A DNA stretch of 25,886 nucleotides, from assembly GCA_050260095.1 (NCBI GenBank), contig JBLNBQ010000091.1:1-25886 (forward strand), in the 5' to 3' direction. The notes under the pieces are model-generated. The model saw only the letters and a list, made by a program, of their open reading frames with translations, did no database searches and was not told the origin of the DNA. Made by a program: the position numbers and the translations under genes. Shown here one piece after another: positions 13,986 to 21,717 of the stretch. Each line of letters begins with the position of its first letter. Position 1 is the stretch's first letter. Origin of the DNA: JBLNBQ01 sp050260095. Lineage in GTDB: Bacteria > Bacillota > UBA5301 > DYFA01.

Positions 13986-14757
13986 GTGCGACCTCTCCTT
14001 CCTCTGATTCACCACAGACCAGGTCGAAGAACTCCCGGGCCTTCAGCGGCCCCTCCCGGCGAAAATCGATGAACCCTCTGAGCAAACGGACGACCTCCCG
14101 CCGCTGCGTCCCCAGGTCGATGACGTGCAGGCGCTCCCAAGGCGTCTCGGAGAGGCGGCGCAGAACCGCCAGTGCCCCAGGACTCACCGGACGGGCCGCC
14201 GGGTCCCGGACAAAACACAAGGGGCAGAGCGCCCCACCCAACCCCAGGCTGAAGCGGACCTGTGCCCCTAACTCAGCCCCGCAGGCCGCGCACCGGCCGA
14301 CCTCAGGCTCGTAGCCTAGTATGCGCATGAGCCGGAGTTCGAATACGTTGACCCCCTTCACTAAGGCCGCCGGCCCCTCGGCCCGGGAGAGGTAGGTGAG
14401 AACCTCATGGAACAGGGCATACAGGTCGGGGTTGGGCTCTCGTTCACCGACGAAGTGGTCGAGCAGCTCCGCCGCGTAAGATGCACCGGCAAGCCGGCCC
14501 AAATCCTGCTGCAGGCCGCGAAAGGCGTTGAGCGGCTCGGACTGGCTCAAGTTGTCCAGTCCCCGCCCGCGCCAGACCATCACCCGGCTCTCTGTGAAGG
14601 GTTGCGTGGCCGAAAGCAGGCGGCTTCGCCCGCGCCTCGCCCCCCGCGCCACCACGCTCACCTTGCCTTCTTCCTGGGTGAGCAAGGTCAGCAGCACGTC
14701 CGCCTCTCCCAGCGGCCGTGCCCTGAGGACGATCGCATCGGTGGTGTATAGCGCCAT
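13969..14757 (-). CDS. recO: DNA repair protein RecO
   Basis: RecO anneals single strands and, with RecR, loads RecA on SSB-coated DNA in gap repair. The 262-residue protein has the family plan: an N-terminal OB fold (YTTDAIVLRARPLGEADVLLTLLTQEEG, about 4-31), a helical middle, and a zinc finger with C156-x2-C159 and C178-x2-C181. The length and motif order match Gram-positive RecO. AGGAG lies seven bases before ATG 14757. It is placed between the DUF2905 gene and the DUF4342 gene in a repair-rich operon. Confidence 0.93.
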   Translation of the reverse strand: MALYTTDAIVLRARPLGEADVLLTLLTQEEGKVSVVARGARRGRSRLLSATQPFTESRVMVWRGRGLDNLSQSEPLNAFRGLQQDLGRLAGASYAAELLDHFVGEREPNPDLYALFHEVLTYLSRAEGPAALVKGVNVFELRLMRILGYEPEVGRCAACGAELGAQVRFSLGLGGALCPLCFVRDPAARPVSPGALAVLRRLSETPWERLHVIDLGTQRREVVRLLRGFIDFRREGPLKAREFFDLVCGESEEGEVARDPAQ

Positions 14758-14767
14758 CGTGTCTCTC

Positions 14768-15007
14768 CTAACGGCGTCCGAACAAACGGAACAGCAGGGT
14801 GAGCACGGCCGATACGAGAAGGCCGGTGGTCAAAGGGAAATAGAATACAAAGTTCTCCCGCTTGATGAGGATGTCGCCCGGGAGACGCCCGAGCGGGAAG
14901 CGGCCCAGGCCGGGAAGACGGCCCAGCACCATGAGGGCCAGCCCCGCGGCCGCCAGGGCGACTCCGGCCAGCACCAGCACGCGGCCCAGCGCCGGTAGTC
15001 CGTTCAT
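14768..15007 (-). CDS. DUF2905 small membrane protein
   Basis: The protein has 79 residues and two membrane segments (about 7-28 and 55-74) joined by a loop with the family signature LPGDILIKRENFVFYFPLTT. The role is unknown. Its ATG overlaps the queH stop by four bases (ATGA), a sign of coupled translation. Proteins of this family are often found next to queH and ruvB in clostridia, as here. Confidence 0.87.
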   Translation of the reverse strand: MNGLPALGRVLVLAGVALAAAGLALMVLGRLPGLGRFPLGRLPGDILIKRENFVFYFPLTTGLLVSAVLTLLFRLFGRR

Positions 15008-15534
15008 CTCTGATACCGCTCCCTCTCGCTGAAGATGCAGCCGCAGTAAGGCTGACGGTAAAGACCAAGTTCGCGGGCCTTCGCCTGGGCGGCCCGGAAC
15101 CCCGGGCGGAAGTCGCGGTAGACGAAGGGGACGCCTTCGCTCTGGCCCACCTCTTCGGCGATCTCGCGCAACCGTTCATGCTTCTGATAAGGACTCACCA
15201 AGAGGGTGGTGGAGAAGGCGTCGAAGCCGTCCTGGCGCGCCTCCCGGGCCGCCACGGACAACCGCCGCCGGTAGCACGCCTCGCACCGCCGCGGTCCGGC
15301 CGCCAAGGCGCCGGCCAGAAATTCCTCAAGGTCGTAACCCTTTGGCCACCGCATCGGCAACTCCTGGGTGGCGGCGTAACCCCGCAGCGTCTCCCGGCGC
15401 CTCACCCACTCCTGGTACGGGTGGATGTTCGGGTTGTAGAAACAGCCCTCCACCTCCCATCCCTCCGCCCGCAAGACATCGAGCGGGTGGATCGTGCAGG
15501 GTGCGCAGCAGGTGTGCAGGAGCAGGCGGGGCAT
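15004..15534 (-). CDS. queH: Epoxyqueuosine reductase QueH
   Basis: QueH (formerly DUF208) carries out the last step of queuosine synthesis, reducing epoxyqueuosine in tRNA; it replaces the unrelated QueG. The 176-residue protein has CC at 9-10 with C13, C84-x2-C87, and a C-terminal YRQPYCGC with C164 and C166; these cysteines bind an iron-sulfur cluster and take part in redox in studied homologues. GCFYNPNIHPYQEW near residue 30 is also typical. AGGAGG lies eight bases before the ATG. It sits after ruvB and overlaps the DUF2905 gene. No other queuosine synthesis gene is in the window. Confidence 0.92.
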   Translation of the reverse strand: MPRLLLHTCCAPCTIHPLDVLRAEGWEVEGCFYNPNIHPYQEWVRRRETLRGYAATQELPMRWPKGYDLEEFLAGALAAGPRRCEACYRRRLSVAAREARQDGFDAFSTTLLVSPYQKHERLREIAEEVGQSEGVPFVYRDFRPGFRAAQAKARELGLYRQPYCGCIFSERERYQR

Positions 15535-15546
15535 GGCTCTCCCCTC

Positions 15547-16584
15547 CTAGAACAGAGCGGCCTGGGCAGGCTCCGGACCGCGCAGTCCGAAATACGCATA
15601 CGCTGCGGCAGTCGCGGTTCTTCCCCGCGGGGTCCGCTTCAGCAGGCCAAGCTGCATCAGGTAAGGCTCGTAGACATCCTCGATCGTCTCGACCTCTTCG
15701 GCGGTCGCGGCGGCCAGCGTCTCGACGCCCACCGGTCCGCCGCCGAACTTGTCGATGATGGTTCGCAAGAGGAGCCGGTCCGTCTGGTCGAGGCCCTGGC
15801 GATCGACCTCCATCTGGAAGAGCGCGGCGGACGCCACTTGGGCCGTGATCTCTCCCCCCGCCTTTACCTGGGCGTAGTCACGCACCCGCCGGAGCAGCCT
15901 GTTTGCGACGCGGGGCGTGCCGCGTGCCCGGCGCGCCAACTCCCGCGCCCCCTCGGGCTCGATGGGAATCCCCAAAAGGCCGGCGGCCCGCGTGACGATG
16001 TGGGTCAAATCATCTTCCCCGTAGAACTCGAGCCGGGCGATGATGCCGAAGCGATCGCGCAGCGGCGAGGTCAACAGGCCCGCCCGCGTCGTCGCCCCGA
16101 CCAGCGTGAAAGGCGGCAGGTCCAGACGGACCGACCGGGCGCCTGGTCCCTTGCCGATGATGATGTCCAGGGCGAAGTCTTCCATCGCGGGGTAGAGGAT
16201 CTCCTCCACCGTACGGTTCAGCCGGTGAATTTCGTCGATGAAGAGCACGCTCCTGGGTTCCAGGTTGGTCAGGATCGCAGCCAGATCGCCGGGGCGTTCG
16301 AGCGCGGGCCCGGAGGTCACGCGCAGCGACACCCCAAGCTCGTTGGCGATGATGTTGGCGAGGGTCGTCTTGCCCAGGCCCGGCGGCCCGTACAGCAGGA
16401 CGTGGTCCAGCGCCTCGCCCCGCTGCAGGGCGGCGGTGACGTAGATCTGGAGGTTCTCTTTGACTTTCTCCTGCCCGACGTATTCCGTGAAACGGGCCGG
16501 GCGAAGGCTCTGCTCCAGATCGAAGTCTTCGGCCCGGCGCCTGGGAGAGATGACTCGTTCCGAGTCCGGGGAACGCTCGATCAC
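15547..16584 (-). CDS. ruvB: Holliday junction branch migration helicase RuvB
   Basis: RuvB is the AAA+ motor that drives branch migration of Holliday junctions together with RuvA. The 345-residue protein has Walker A GPPGLGKTT (66-74), Walker B LFIDEIHRL with D117-E118, sensor 1 in GATTRAGLL, the arginine-finger region LRDRFG, and a C-terminal winged helix (GVETLAAA and later). The start is GTG 16584 with GGAGG ten bases upstream. The gap after ruvA is 18 bases; ruvC-ruvA-ruvB is the usual order. Confidence 0.97.
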   Translation of the reverse strand: MIERSPDSERVISPRRRAEDFDLEQSLRPARFTEYVGQEKVKENLQIYVTAALQRGEALDHVLLYGPPGLGKTTLANIIANELGVSLRVTSGPALERPGDLAAILTNLEPRSVLFIDEIHRLNRTVEEILYPAMEDFALDIIIGKGPGARSVRLDLPPFTLVGATTRAGLLTSPLRDRFGIIARLEFYGEDDLTHIVTRAAGLLGIPIEPEGARELARRARGTPRVANRLLRRVRDYAQVKAGGEITAQVASAALFQMEVDRQGLDQTDRLLLRTIIDKFGGGPVGVETLAAATAEEVETIEDVYEPYLMQLGLLKRTPRGRTATAAAYAYFGLRGPEPAQAALF

Positions 16585-16602
16585 CGTTTACCAGCCTCCG
16601 TC

Positions 16603-17208
16603 TTACGATACGCGCCTGAGCGCTTCCCGGATGAGTTCGGGCGTCCCGAGGACTCCAGCCTTCTCGGCGGCGGCAACCGCCCGCCCGGCTTCGACGGCGG
16701 AATAGCCCAGCACCATGAGGGCGGCCACGGCTTCGGCGCCCGGGGTGGCAGCCCCCGCCACCGGGATCATCTCTTCCGACGCATCGTCTTCGGCCAGCCG
16801 GGTGGCGGCGACCCCCATCTGCTCCTTGAGTTCCAAGACGATGCGCTGTGCGGTCTTCTTCCCCACCCCGCTGATCGCCGTCAGCCGGGTGACATCGCCG
16901 CAGGCCACCGCCAGTACCAGGTCGCGGGCGGGCAGTGCCGAGAGGATCCCCAGCGCGACCTTGGGGCCGATCCCAGTGACCTTGAGCAGCGCCTCAAAGG
17001 CCTCTTTCTCTTCGCTCCCGGCGAAGCCGTAGAGCTGCAGGACATCCTGGCGGAAATGCAGGTGCGTGAAGAGGGTGGCCTCTTCCCCCAGCCGAAGCCC
17101 CGCCCGGGCGCCCGACGTGAGATGGACGGAATACCCCACCCCGCCGACGTCGAGGATCACCCGGTCAGCCTCTAGGCGGGCCACTCGCCCGCGCAGCAGT
17201 TCGATCAC
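16603..17208 (-). CDS. ruvA: Holliday junction DNA-binding protein RuvA
   Basis: RuvA binds four-way junctions as a tetramer and recruits RuvB. From GTG 17208 it has 201 residues: an OB-fold domain I starting MIELLRGRV, domain II with helix-hairpin-helix motifs (VTGIGPKVALGILS and ISGVGKKTAQRIVLELK), and a C-terminal RuvB-binding domain (about 150-201) after a variable linker. The GTG overlaps the ruvC stop as GTGA; a longer frame to 17241 would run into ruvC without gain. Confidence 0.95.
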   Translation of the reverse strand: MIELLRGRVARLEADRVILDVGGVGYSVHLTSGARAGLRLGEEATLFTHLHFRQDVLQLYGFAGSEEKEAFEALLKVTGIGPKVALGILSALPARDLVLAVACGDVTRLTAISGVGKKTAQRIVLELKEQMGVAATRLAEDDASEEMIPVAGAATPGAEAVAALMVLGYSAVEAGRAVAAAEKAGVLGTPELIREALRRVS

Positions 17209-17687
17209 TGTTCCTGCTCCTTCCGCCGGTTCAAGTGGCACAGGGCGATCGCCAAGGCGTCGCTCACATCGTCAGGCTGCGGCACGGCGGCGAGGCCGAG
17301 CAGGGCAGCGATCATGTACCCCACCTGCGCTTTGCCGGCTCGCCCCTGGCCCGTTACCGCCTGTTTGACCTCTTGGGGAGTGTACTCCCGGATCGGGACG
17401 CCGTGCTGGGCGGCTGCGAGAAGCACCACCCCGCGCGCTTGGCCGACCGCGAGGGCCGTCGTGGTGTTGCGGTTGAAGAAGAGCTTCTCGATCGCCAGGC
17501 AATCCGGGCGGTGAAGGGTAAGAAGTTCAATCATATCGGCGTGGATCTGGCGCAACCGCTCGGCCGCGGCAAGCCCAGCTTCGGTGCGGATCGCCCCATA
17601 GTCGACCACCGCCAGGCGGGAACCCTCCTGCCGCAATACGCCGAACCCGGTGATAGCCGTCCCTGGGTCTACGCCGAGCACCAGCAT
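17205..17687 (-). CDS. ruvC: Holliday junction resolvase RuvC
   Basis: RuvC cuts Holliday junctions symmetrically. The 160-residue protein has the acidic catalytic residues: D7 in LGVDPGTAITGFG, E67 in LAIEKLFFNRNT, and D140/D143 in PDDVSDALAIA. The length is normal. GGAGG and GGGAG precede ATG 17687. It starts the ruvC-ruvA-ruvB series and overlaps ruvA by four bases. The bofC-like gene lies 66 bases upstream in the same direction with no terminator between. Confidence 0.96.
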   Translation of the reverse strand: MLVLGVDPGTAITGFGVLRQEGSRLAVVDYGAIRTEAGLAAAERLRQIHADMIELLTLHRPDCLAIEKLFFNRNTTTALAVGQARGVVLLAAAQHGVPIREYTPQEVKQAVTGQGRAGKAQVGYMIAALLGLAAVPQPDDVSDALAIALCHLNRRKEQEQ

Positions 17688-17753
17688 TCTCCCTGCCTCC
17701 GCCGCCTTACCCTTTCGACGCCCGGCAGGGGGACTCCTTCGCTCGCCCGTGCG

Positions 17754-18392
17754 TCAGTCGTACCCGGACCCGGCCAAGTCCGCGTAGCTCTGCAGGATGC
17801 GGCTGAGTTGCTGGTCGCTGGTGATGACGATCCCGCGCCGCAACTCTTCCACCTCGCGGTCCGGCAGCCGTTCCACCTCCACGTGCAGCAGAGGTTGACC
17901 CAGCCGGCTGCCGCGTCCGCCCGGCGGTCCCAGCGACTCCACCAGGTCGCGCCCGGAAAGGGTGAGGTAGCGCTGCGCCGCATGCCGGGGACACGCCTCT
18001 TGGAGCGTCGTGAGCAGGTCCACCTCTTGCGCGGAAAAGGCCTCCACCTGGGTATGGGGGCTGCCGCGGGTCAAGTCCTCCGCGAGCTTTCCGGCCAGTT
18101 CCGGGCCGGCTTTCCCCCGGCTGGTCTCGTACTCGTCTCCGCAGGTGGCATAGTAGGTGCGGCGCACGATGAGCGTATCCGGCGTGGTCCGGGGAGCGGG
18201 CTCAGGGTTCCGGCTGGATGGGGTGACCTCCTGCAAGGCAGGCGGGCGAGCGGCGGGCGCCGGCTCCGGCACCTCCGAGCGGAGCGATCTGCCGGCCTGC
18301 TGCGACATGACCCAGTAGGTGAAGGCGAACCCCCCCGCCGCCACCGCCGCAACCAGGGAGACCACGAGCAGGGGCCTCCGGCGTGGCGTCAT
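17754..18392 (-). CDS. BofC-like sporulation protein
   Basis: This 212-residue protein has a single N-terminal membrane segment or signal anchor (about 8-29) followed by a Pro/Ala-rich linker and a C-terminal region similar to the BofC domain, with TLIVRRTYYATCGDEYETSR at its start. In Bacillus, BofC is a forespore protein, exported to the intermembrane space, that checks the signalling pathway activating sigma-K. The start ATG 18392 has GGAGG and AAAGGAAG upstream. A frame extending to 18488 lacks a ribosome binding site and would cover the promoter-like sequence. The similarity is moderate, so the exact role is inferred. It leads the ruvC unit. Confidence 0.7.
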   Translation of the reverse strand: MTPRRRPLLVVSLVAAVAAGGFAFTYWVMSQQAGRSLRSEVPEPAPAARPPALQEVTPSSRNPEPAPRTTPDTLIVRRTYYATCGDEYETSRGKAGPELAGKLAEDLTRGSPHTQVEAFSAQEVDLLTTLQEACPRHAAQRYLTLSGRDLVESLGPPGGRGSRLGQPLLHVEVERLPDREVEELRRGIVITSDQQLSRILQSYADLAGSGYD

Positions 18393-18428
18393 GAGTCTTC
18401 CTTTCCTCCTTTGGCGTTCTCGCGCGCC

Positions 18429-18457
18429 TAGCTTGCCACCGGGCCCACAGGATATTC
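18429..18457 (-). promoter_or_regulatory. Sigma-G-like promoter before the bofC gene
   Basis: On the - strand, GAATA (18457-18453) matches the sigma-G -35 pattern GHATR. After 17 bases, CAAGCTA (18435-18429) fits six of seven positions of CATNHTA. The predicted start is near 18422, 30 bases before the ATG. Sigma-G control would suit a BofC-like gene. This is a consensus match only. Confidence 0.4.
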
Positions 18458-18467
18458 CAGTTTCGGG

Positions 18468-18503
18468 AAAAGCGACGAGGGGCGGCATGCGCTGCCACCC
18501 CTC
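18468..18503 (-). terminator. Rho-independent terminator of yebC
   Basis: GAGGGGTGGCA (18503-18493) pairs with TGCCGCCCCTC (18487-18477), 11 bp with one G-T pair and a five-base loop, then GTCGCTTTT. It lies 31 bases after the yebC stop. Confidence 0.85.
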
Positions 18504-18533
18504 AAGATCTCGTCACCTTCATGTTTTGCGGGC

Positions 18534-19286
18534 TCAGTCTTCGTCCGGCACCTGCGCGTTGGTGTAGACGTTCTGCACGTCGTCGTGATCTTCGAGCACC
18601 TCGACCAATCTCGCCAGCTGCTGGCTCTCCTTCTCCCCGACCTCCACAGTCGTCTTGGGGATCATGGCGAGTTCGGCCACTGCGAACTTGACCTTCAGCG
18701 TTTCCGCCAGGCTCTGTTGCACCGCGGCGAAGTTCTGTGGGCTGGTGGTGATCTCGTAGGCGTCGTCGCTGGCGCTGAAGTCCTCAGCCCCGGCCTCGAG
18801 CGCAGCCATCATGACCTCGTCTTCCGAGAGCTTGGCCAGGGCCGGCTGGTCCCGTTCGAGCACGAGCAGCCCCTTCTGATCGAACATCCAGGCCACACAC
18901 CCGCTCTCCCCCAGGTTCCCGCCGTGCTTCGCGAAGAGGTGGCGAATATCGCTGGCCGTCCGGTTCCGGTTGTCGGTGAAGATCTGCAGGAGGATGGCGG
19001 TCCCACCGGGGCCGTACCCCTCATACTGGAGTTCTTCGTAGTTGACGTTCTCGTCGCCAATCCCGGCGCCGCGCCTGATCGCCCGCTGGATGTTCTCCGC
19101 CGGCATGTTGACCTCGCGCGCCTTGTCTATCGCCATGCGCAAACGGAAGTTGGCCGCCGGATCGGGGCCGCCCTCCCGGGCCGCCACCATGATCTCCCGG
19201 GCGACGCGGGTGAAGGCCTTGCCCCGCTGCGCGTCCTGCTTCTCTTTGCGGTTCTTGATGTTCGCCCACTTGGAATGTCCAGACAT
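18534..19286 (-). CDS. yebC: YebC/PmpR-family protein
   Basis: The 250-residue protein starts MSGHSKWANIKNRKEKQDA, the hallmark of the YebC/TACO1 family, and keeps ARE(I/L)MVAAREGGPDP, ENIQRAI, YEGYGPGG and LFAKHGGNLGESG. Homologues have been described as transcription regulators and, more recently, as ribosome-associated factors that help translate difficult stretches such as polyproline. ATG 19286 has GGGAGGG about ten bases upstream; the frame reaching 19337 covers the promoter and is rejected. It is a single-gene unit just upstream of the bofC-ruv genes, as in many clostridia. Confidence 0.95.
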   Translation of the reverse strand: MSGHSKWANIKNRKEKQDAQRGKAFTRVAREIMVAAREGGPDPAANFRLRMAIDKAREVNMPAENIQRAIRRGAGIGDENVNYEELQYEGYGPGGTAILLQIFTDNRNRTASDIRHLFAKHGGNLGESGCVAWMFDQKGLLVLERDQPALAKLSEDEVMMAALEAGAEDFSASDDAYEITTSPQNFAAVQQSLAETLKVKFAVAELAMIPKTTVEVGEKESQQLARLVEVLEDHDDVQNVYTNAQVPDED

Positions 19287-19308
19287 GTGCGTCTTTCCCT
19301 CCCAAGCC

Positions 19309-19337
19309 ATTCTAGCACACAGGAGGGGCTGTGCCAA
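19309..19337 (-). promoter_or_regulatory. Sigma-A promoter of yebC
   Basis: TTGGCA (19337-19332), 17 bases, then TGCTAGAAT with the -10 TAGAAT at 19314-19309 and an extended TGN. The start is near 19302, about 16 bases before the coding start, giving a very short leader. Confidence 0.85.
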
Positions 19338-19366
19338 GCCCCCTCCCGTAACAAGGAGCCAGGGCG

Positions 19367-20056
19367 CTACGTTTCGCCGTCATCGCCCTTCGTCGGCCCA
19401 AACGAGGAAATTCTCTGGGCCTGCCGAATCCGCGCGGCCAAAGCCGCGTAGGCGAACCCGGCGACCAGCAGCGAGTACGTGGGCGCGAGCTTGGAGAGGA
19501 TCAAGAAGTCGTACACGGCGTGGAGCAGCACCGCAAAGAACAGTCCCCGGATGATCCGCCCTCGCCGGCTCTCCGGCGGCCCCAGTTTCGCCAGTCCCAG
19601 GTAGTAGCCGGCCAAACCGGTGAACGAGGCGTGGGCCAACGCCGTGAGCAAAGCCCGGGCCGGCGCTACCCCCAGGCCGTACCGCTGGATGTAGAAGAAG
19701 GTTTCGAGGCTGGCGAAACCCAATCCGGCGGTGGTGCCGTAGATCACCCCGTCGAGCACCTCATCGAACTCCGGCTTGCGGTAGGCGCTCCAGTACACCA
19801 CGAGCAGCTTGACGCCCTCTTCGACCAGCCCGATCCCCACCACCACCGCGATGAACATCGTGACCAGGGATGACGAGTTCAAGATGAAGGGGCGCACTGA
19901 GGTCTCGAGCACCGCAGCCGGAAAGACCGCGATCATCCCGGCCACGAAGGTGCGAAAGACCATGCGCTTGGGTTCCGGCTCGTAGCGGTCGTAGCGATAG
20001 AAAAACCAGACCCAGAGCAGGCCTGGAACGAGGGCGGAAAGGACGGCGAGAAGCAA
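19367..20056 (-). CDS. PrsW-family intramembrane protease
   Basis: The 229-residue protein has about seven hydrophobic segments and the conserved PrsW motifs: E79-E80 in GLVEEGVKLL, E118 in FASLETFFYI, H142 in LAHASFTGLAGY, and H179/D183 in LLHAVYDF. In Bacillus subtilis PrsW makes the first cut in the anti-sigma factor RsiW under envelope stress. No anti-sigma gene is in the window, so the substrate is unknown. The start is TTG 20056, with AAGGGGG eight bases upstream, three bases after the pgsA-like stop; the two genes overlap functionally in one message. Confidence 0.87.
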   Translation of the reverse strand: MLLAVLSALVPGLLWVWFFYRYDRYEPEPKRMVFRTFVAGMIAVFPAAVLETSVRPFILNSSSLVTMFIAVVVGIGLVEEGVKLLVVYWSAYRKPEFDEVLDGVIYGTTAGLGFASLETFFYIQRYGLGVAPARALLTALAHASFTGLAGYYLGLAKLGPPESRRGRIIRGLFFAVLLHAVYDFLILSKLAPTYSLLVAGFAYAALAARIRQAQRISSFGPTKGDDGET

Positions 20057-20059
20057 CGG

Positions 20060-20587
20060 TCATTCCCCCTTGGCGGTGTAGACGGCCCGCCGGGTGTAGT
20101 TTAACCCTGCGGCAACCGAAAAGCCGAGCCCCAACAGAATGACCGCTTCGCTCAAGCGGGGATAGCCAGGCAGCAGCAGGCCGCTGAAAATGCCGGCGTA
20201 GAGGAGCACCGACGCAGTCTTCCCCACCCAGTTGGAGGGAAGCATCTCCCGGCGCAGGGCATAGAAAAGCGCCCCGCCAGCCATGAGCAGCGTTTCCTTG
20301 AGCACCAAGACCCAGGCGATCCAGGGCTTGAGGTTGCCGGCGAGGACGAGAAGCCCGATCCCGGTGAGGGTGACGAGCTTGTCAGCCAAGGGGTCCAGCA
20401 GTCGCCCGGCCAGCGACTCCTCCCGGCGCAGGCGCGCCAGTCGTCCGTCGAGGATGTCGGTCAGGCCGGCGAGGGCGAGCGCACCAGCGGCCCACCAGCG
20501 CCCGGCCGCCCCGGTATGAAAGTATGCAGCCGCAAAGACGGGCACCAAGGCCAAACGGAGAAGTGTGAACCAGGTCGCAAGGGTCAT
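20060..20587 (-). CDS. CDP-alcohol phosphatidyltransferase (PgsA-like)
   Basis: The 175-residue membrane enzyme carries the full CDP-alcohol motif D44-x2-D47-G48-x2-A51-R52-x8-G61-x3-D65-x3-D69 with the metal-binding aspartates. It has further hydrophobic segments (about 5-22, 74-106, 121-160). Such enzymes move a phosphatidyl group from CDP-diacylglycerol to an alcohol. The size and FTLLRLALVPVF start resemble phosphatidylglycerophosphate synthase, but the acceptor is not settled. AGGAGG lies eight bases before ATG 20587. It is flanked by the pcm-like gene upstream and the prsW-like gene downstream. Confidence 0.88.
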   Translation of the reverse strand: MTLATWFTLLRLALVPVFAAAYFHTGAAGRWWAAGALALAGLTDILDGRLARLRREESLAGRLLDPLADKLVTLTGIGLLVLAGNLKPWIAWVLVLKETLLMAGGALFYALRREMLPSNWVGKTASVLLYAGIFSGLLLPGYPRLSEAVILLGLGFSVAAGLNYTRRAVYTAKGE

Positions 20588-20626
20588 GATCGGTCCTCCT
20601 GACTTGGTGATTCGCTTCCCCCCTGG

Positions 20627-21580
20627 TTAATCCTCTCCTGCGGGCAGCGCCAGGACGAAAGAATAGTCCCGGCGGGCCAGGACCAGTCCCTGTCTGACGC
20701 CTTGCCGCGGCTCGACGCGGACCCGCAAGTCCGTCATGTCCGGGAAGCCCGCGGCTGCCACCCGCTCCCACGCCTCGACCGCCACTTCCTCGGGCGACGA
20801 CTCCGGTTCTCCCTCTGCCAGGGCAACCGCCACGAGTCCCAGAGCCATGCTCTGGCCCAGCTTCAGGCAGGCTTCGCCGAGCCATGCCCGGTCGTGCGCG
20901 GCCCGCACCGCCCTGAGCGCCCGCGCTTCCGCCTGTCCCCCCGCCGCGTCCCGCCGGCCGTATTCGCCACGCATGGGTACGAACGTCACCGGGATGCCGA
21001 CGAAGGATCCGGCGAGTTGCTCCGGGGCCTTCTTGTCCAGGCGGAGCAGCAGGGCGGGGAGTCCCGGAACGGCGAAAGGCGCCAAGTAACGGCCGCCGGC
21101 GCGGATCTGTTCAACCAGGGGCGCCGCCAGGTCGCCGGCCTCGAAGGTGACGATCACCCGATCGAAAGGCGCCCCCTCCGGGTAACCGAAGGACCCGTCA
21201 CCGGCCCGGACGTGCACCCCGCTGTAGCCGGCGCGCTCCAGGGCGGCTCCGGCCAGGGCGGCCAGCCGGGGTTCGATCTCCACAGTGTACACCAGGTCAG
21301 GCTCGCCCACGAGTTCGGCGAGGAGAGCCGCGTTGTACCCCGAGGCCGTCCCCAGTTCGAGCACCCTTTGGCCCCGACCCACACCCAGCTCCTCGAGCAT
21401 CAGGGCCACGATGCTGGGCTGGGAGACCGTGGCCAACCCTGGAATGAGCGGCACCACCTCATCCCGGTAGGCCGTCTCAGGACTCACCCCCGGCGGGGTG
21501 AACAGGTGGCGGGGCACCTTGCGGAAGGCGTTCTCGACGGCGGGCGTCCTGAGGGAACCGCTCTGCCTGAGCGATCCCAC
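20627..21580 (-). CDS. Protein-L-isoaspartate O-methyltransferase-like protein
   Basis: The protein has 317 residues. The first 200 form a SAM-dependent methyltransferase of the PCMT family: AFRKVPRHLFTPP near 18, TVSQPSIVALMLEEL near 51, and the SAM loop VLELGTASGYNAALLAEL near 73. PCMT repairs isoaspartyl residues in aged proteins. The C-terminal 110 residues are an extra domain not seen in the short enzyme, and the motif loop has TASGYNA in place of the common TGSGYQA, so the substrate may differ. The start is GTG 21580 with AGGGAG six bases upstream. It leads the pgsA-prsW unit and is divergent from the + strand gene at 21718. Confidence 0.82.
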   Translation of the reverse strand: MGSLRQSGSLRTPAVENAFRKVPRHLFTPPGVSPETAYRDEVVPLIPGLATVSQPSIVALMLEELGVGRGQRVLELGTASGYNAALLAELVGEPDLVYTVEIEPRLAALAGAALERAGYSGVHVRAGDGSFGYPEGAPFDRVIVTFEAGDLAAPLVEQIRAGGRYLAPFAVPGLPALLLRLDKKAPEQLAGSFVGIPVTFVPMRGEYGRRDAAGGQAEARALRAVRAAHDRAWLGEACLKLGQSMALGLVAVALAEGEPESSPEEVAVEAWERVAAAGFPDMTDLRVRVEPRQGVRQGLVLARRDYSFVLALPAGED

Positions 21581-21648
21581 CAGTTGCTCCCTGAGTTCCG
21601 GAAGTCCGCAAACCTTTTCCGTGCCATCCCCTCCCCAGGGGCCGGCGG

Positions 21649-21677
21649 TTGAAGCGGGCGACCGCCGCGCGTATAAT
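21649..21677 (+). promoter_or_regulatory. Promoter of the 5-formyl-THF cyclo-ligase gene
   Basis: TTGAAG (21649-21654), 17 bases, then a perfect TATAAT (21672-21677). The start is near 21684, 34 bases before the ATG. It lies in the 137-base divergent region shared with the pcm-like gene. Confidence 0.8.
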
Positions 21678-21717
21678 TGGTACGCATCCCAATCACTGCT
21701 ATTCCCGGGAGGCCGAC

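Noticed and set aside
15178..17175. Long + strand open frame opposite queH, ruvB and ruvA
   Set aside because: Antisense shadow; the - strand genes are complete with conserved motifs.
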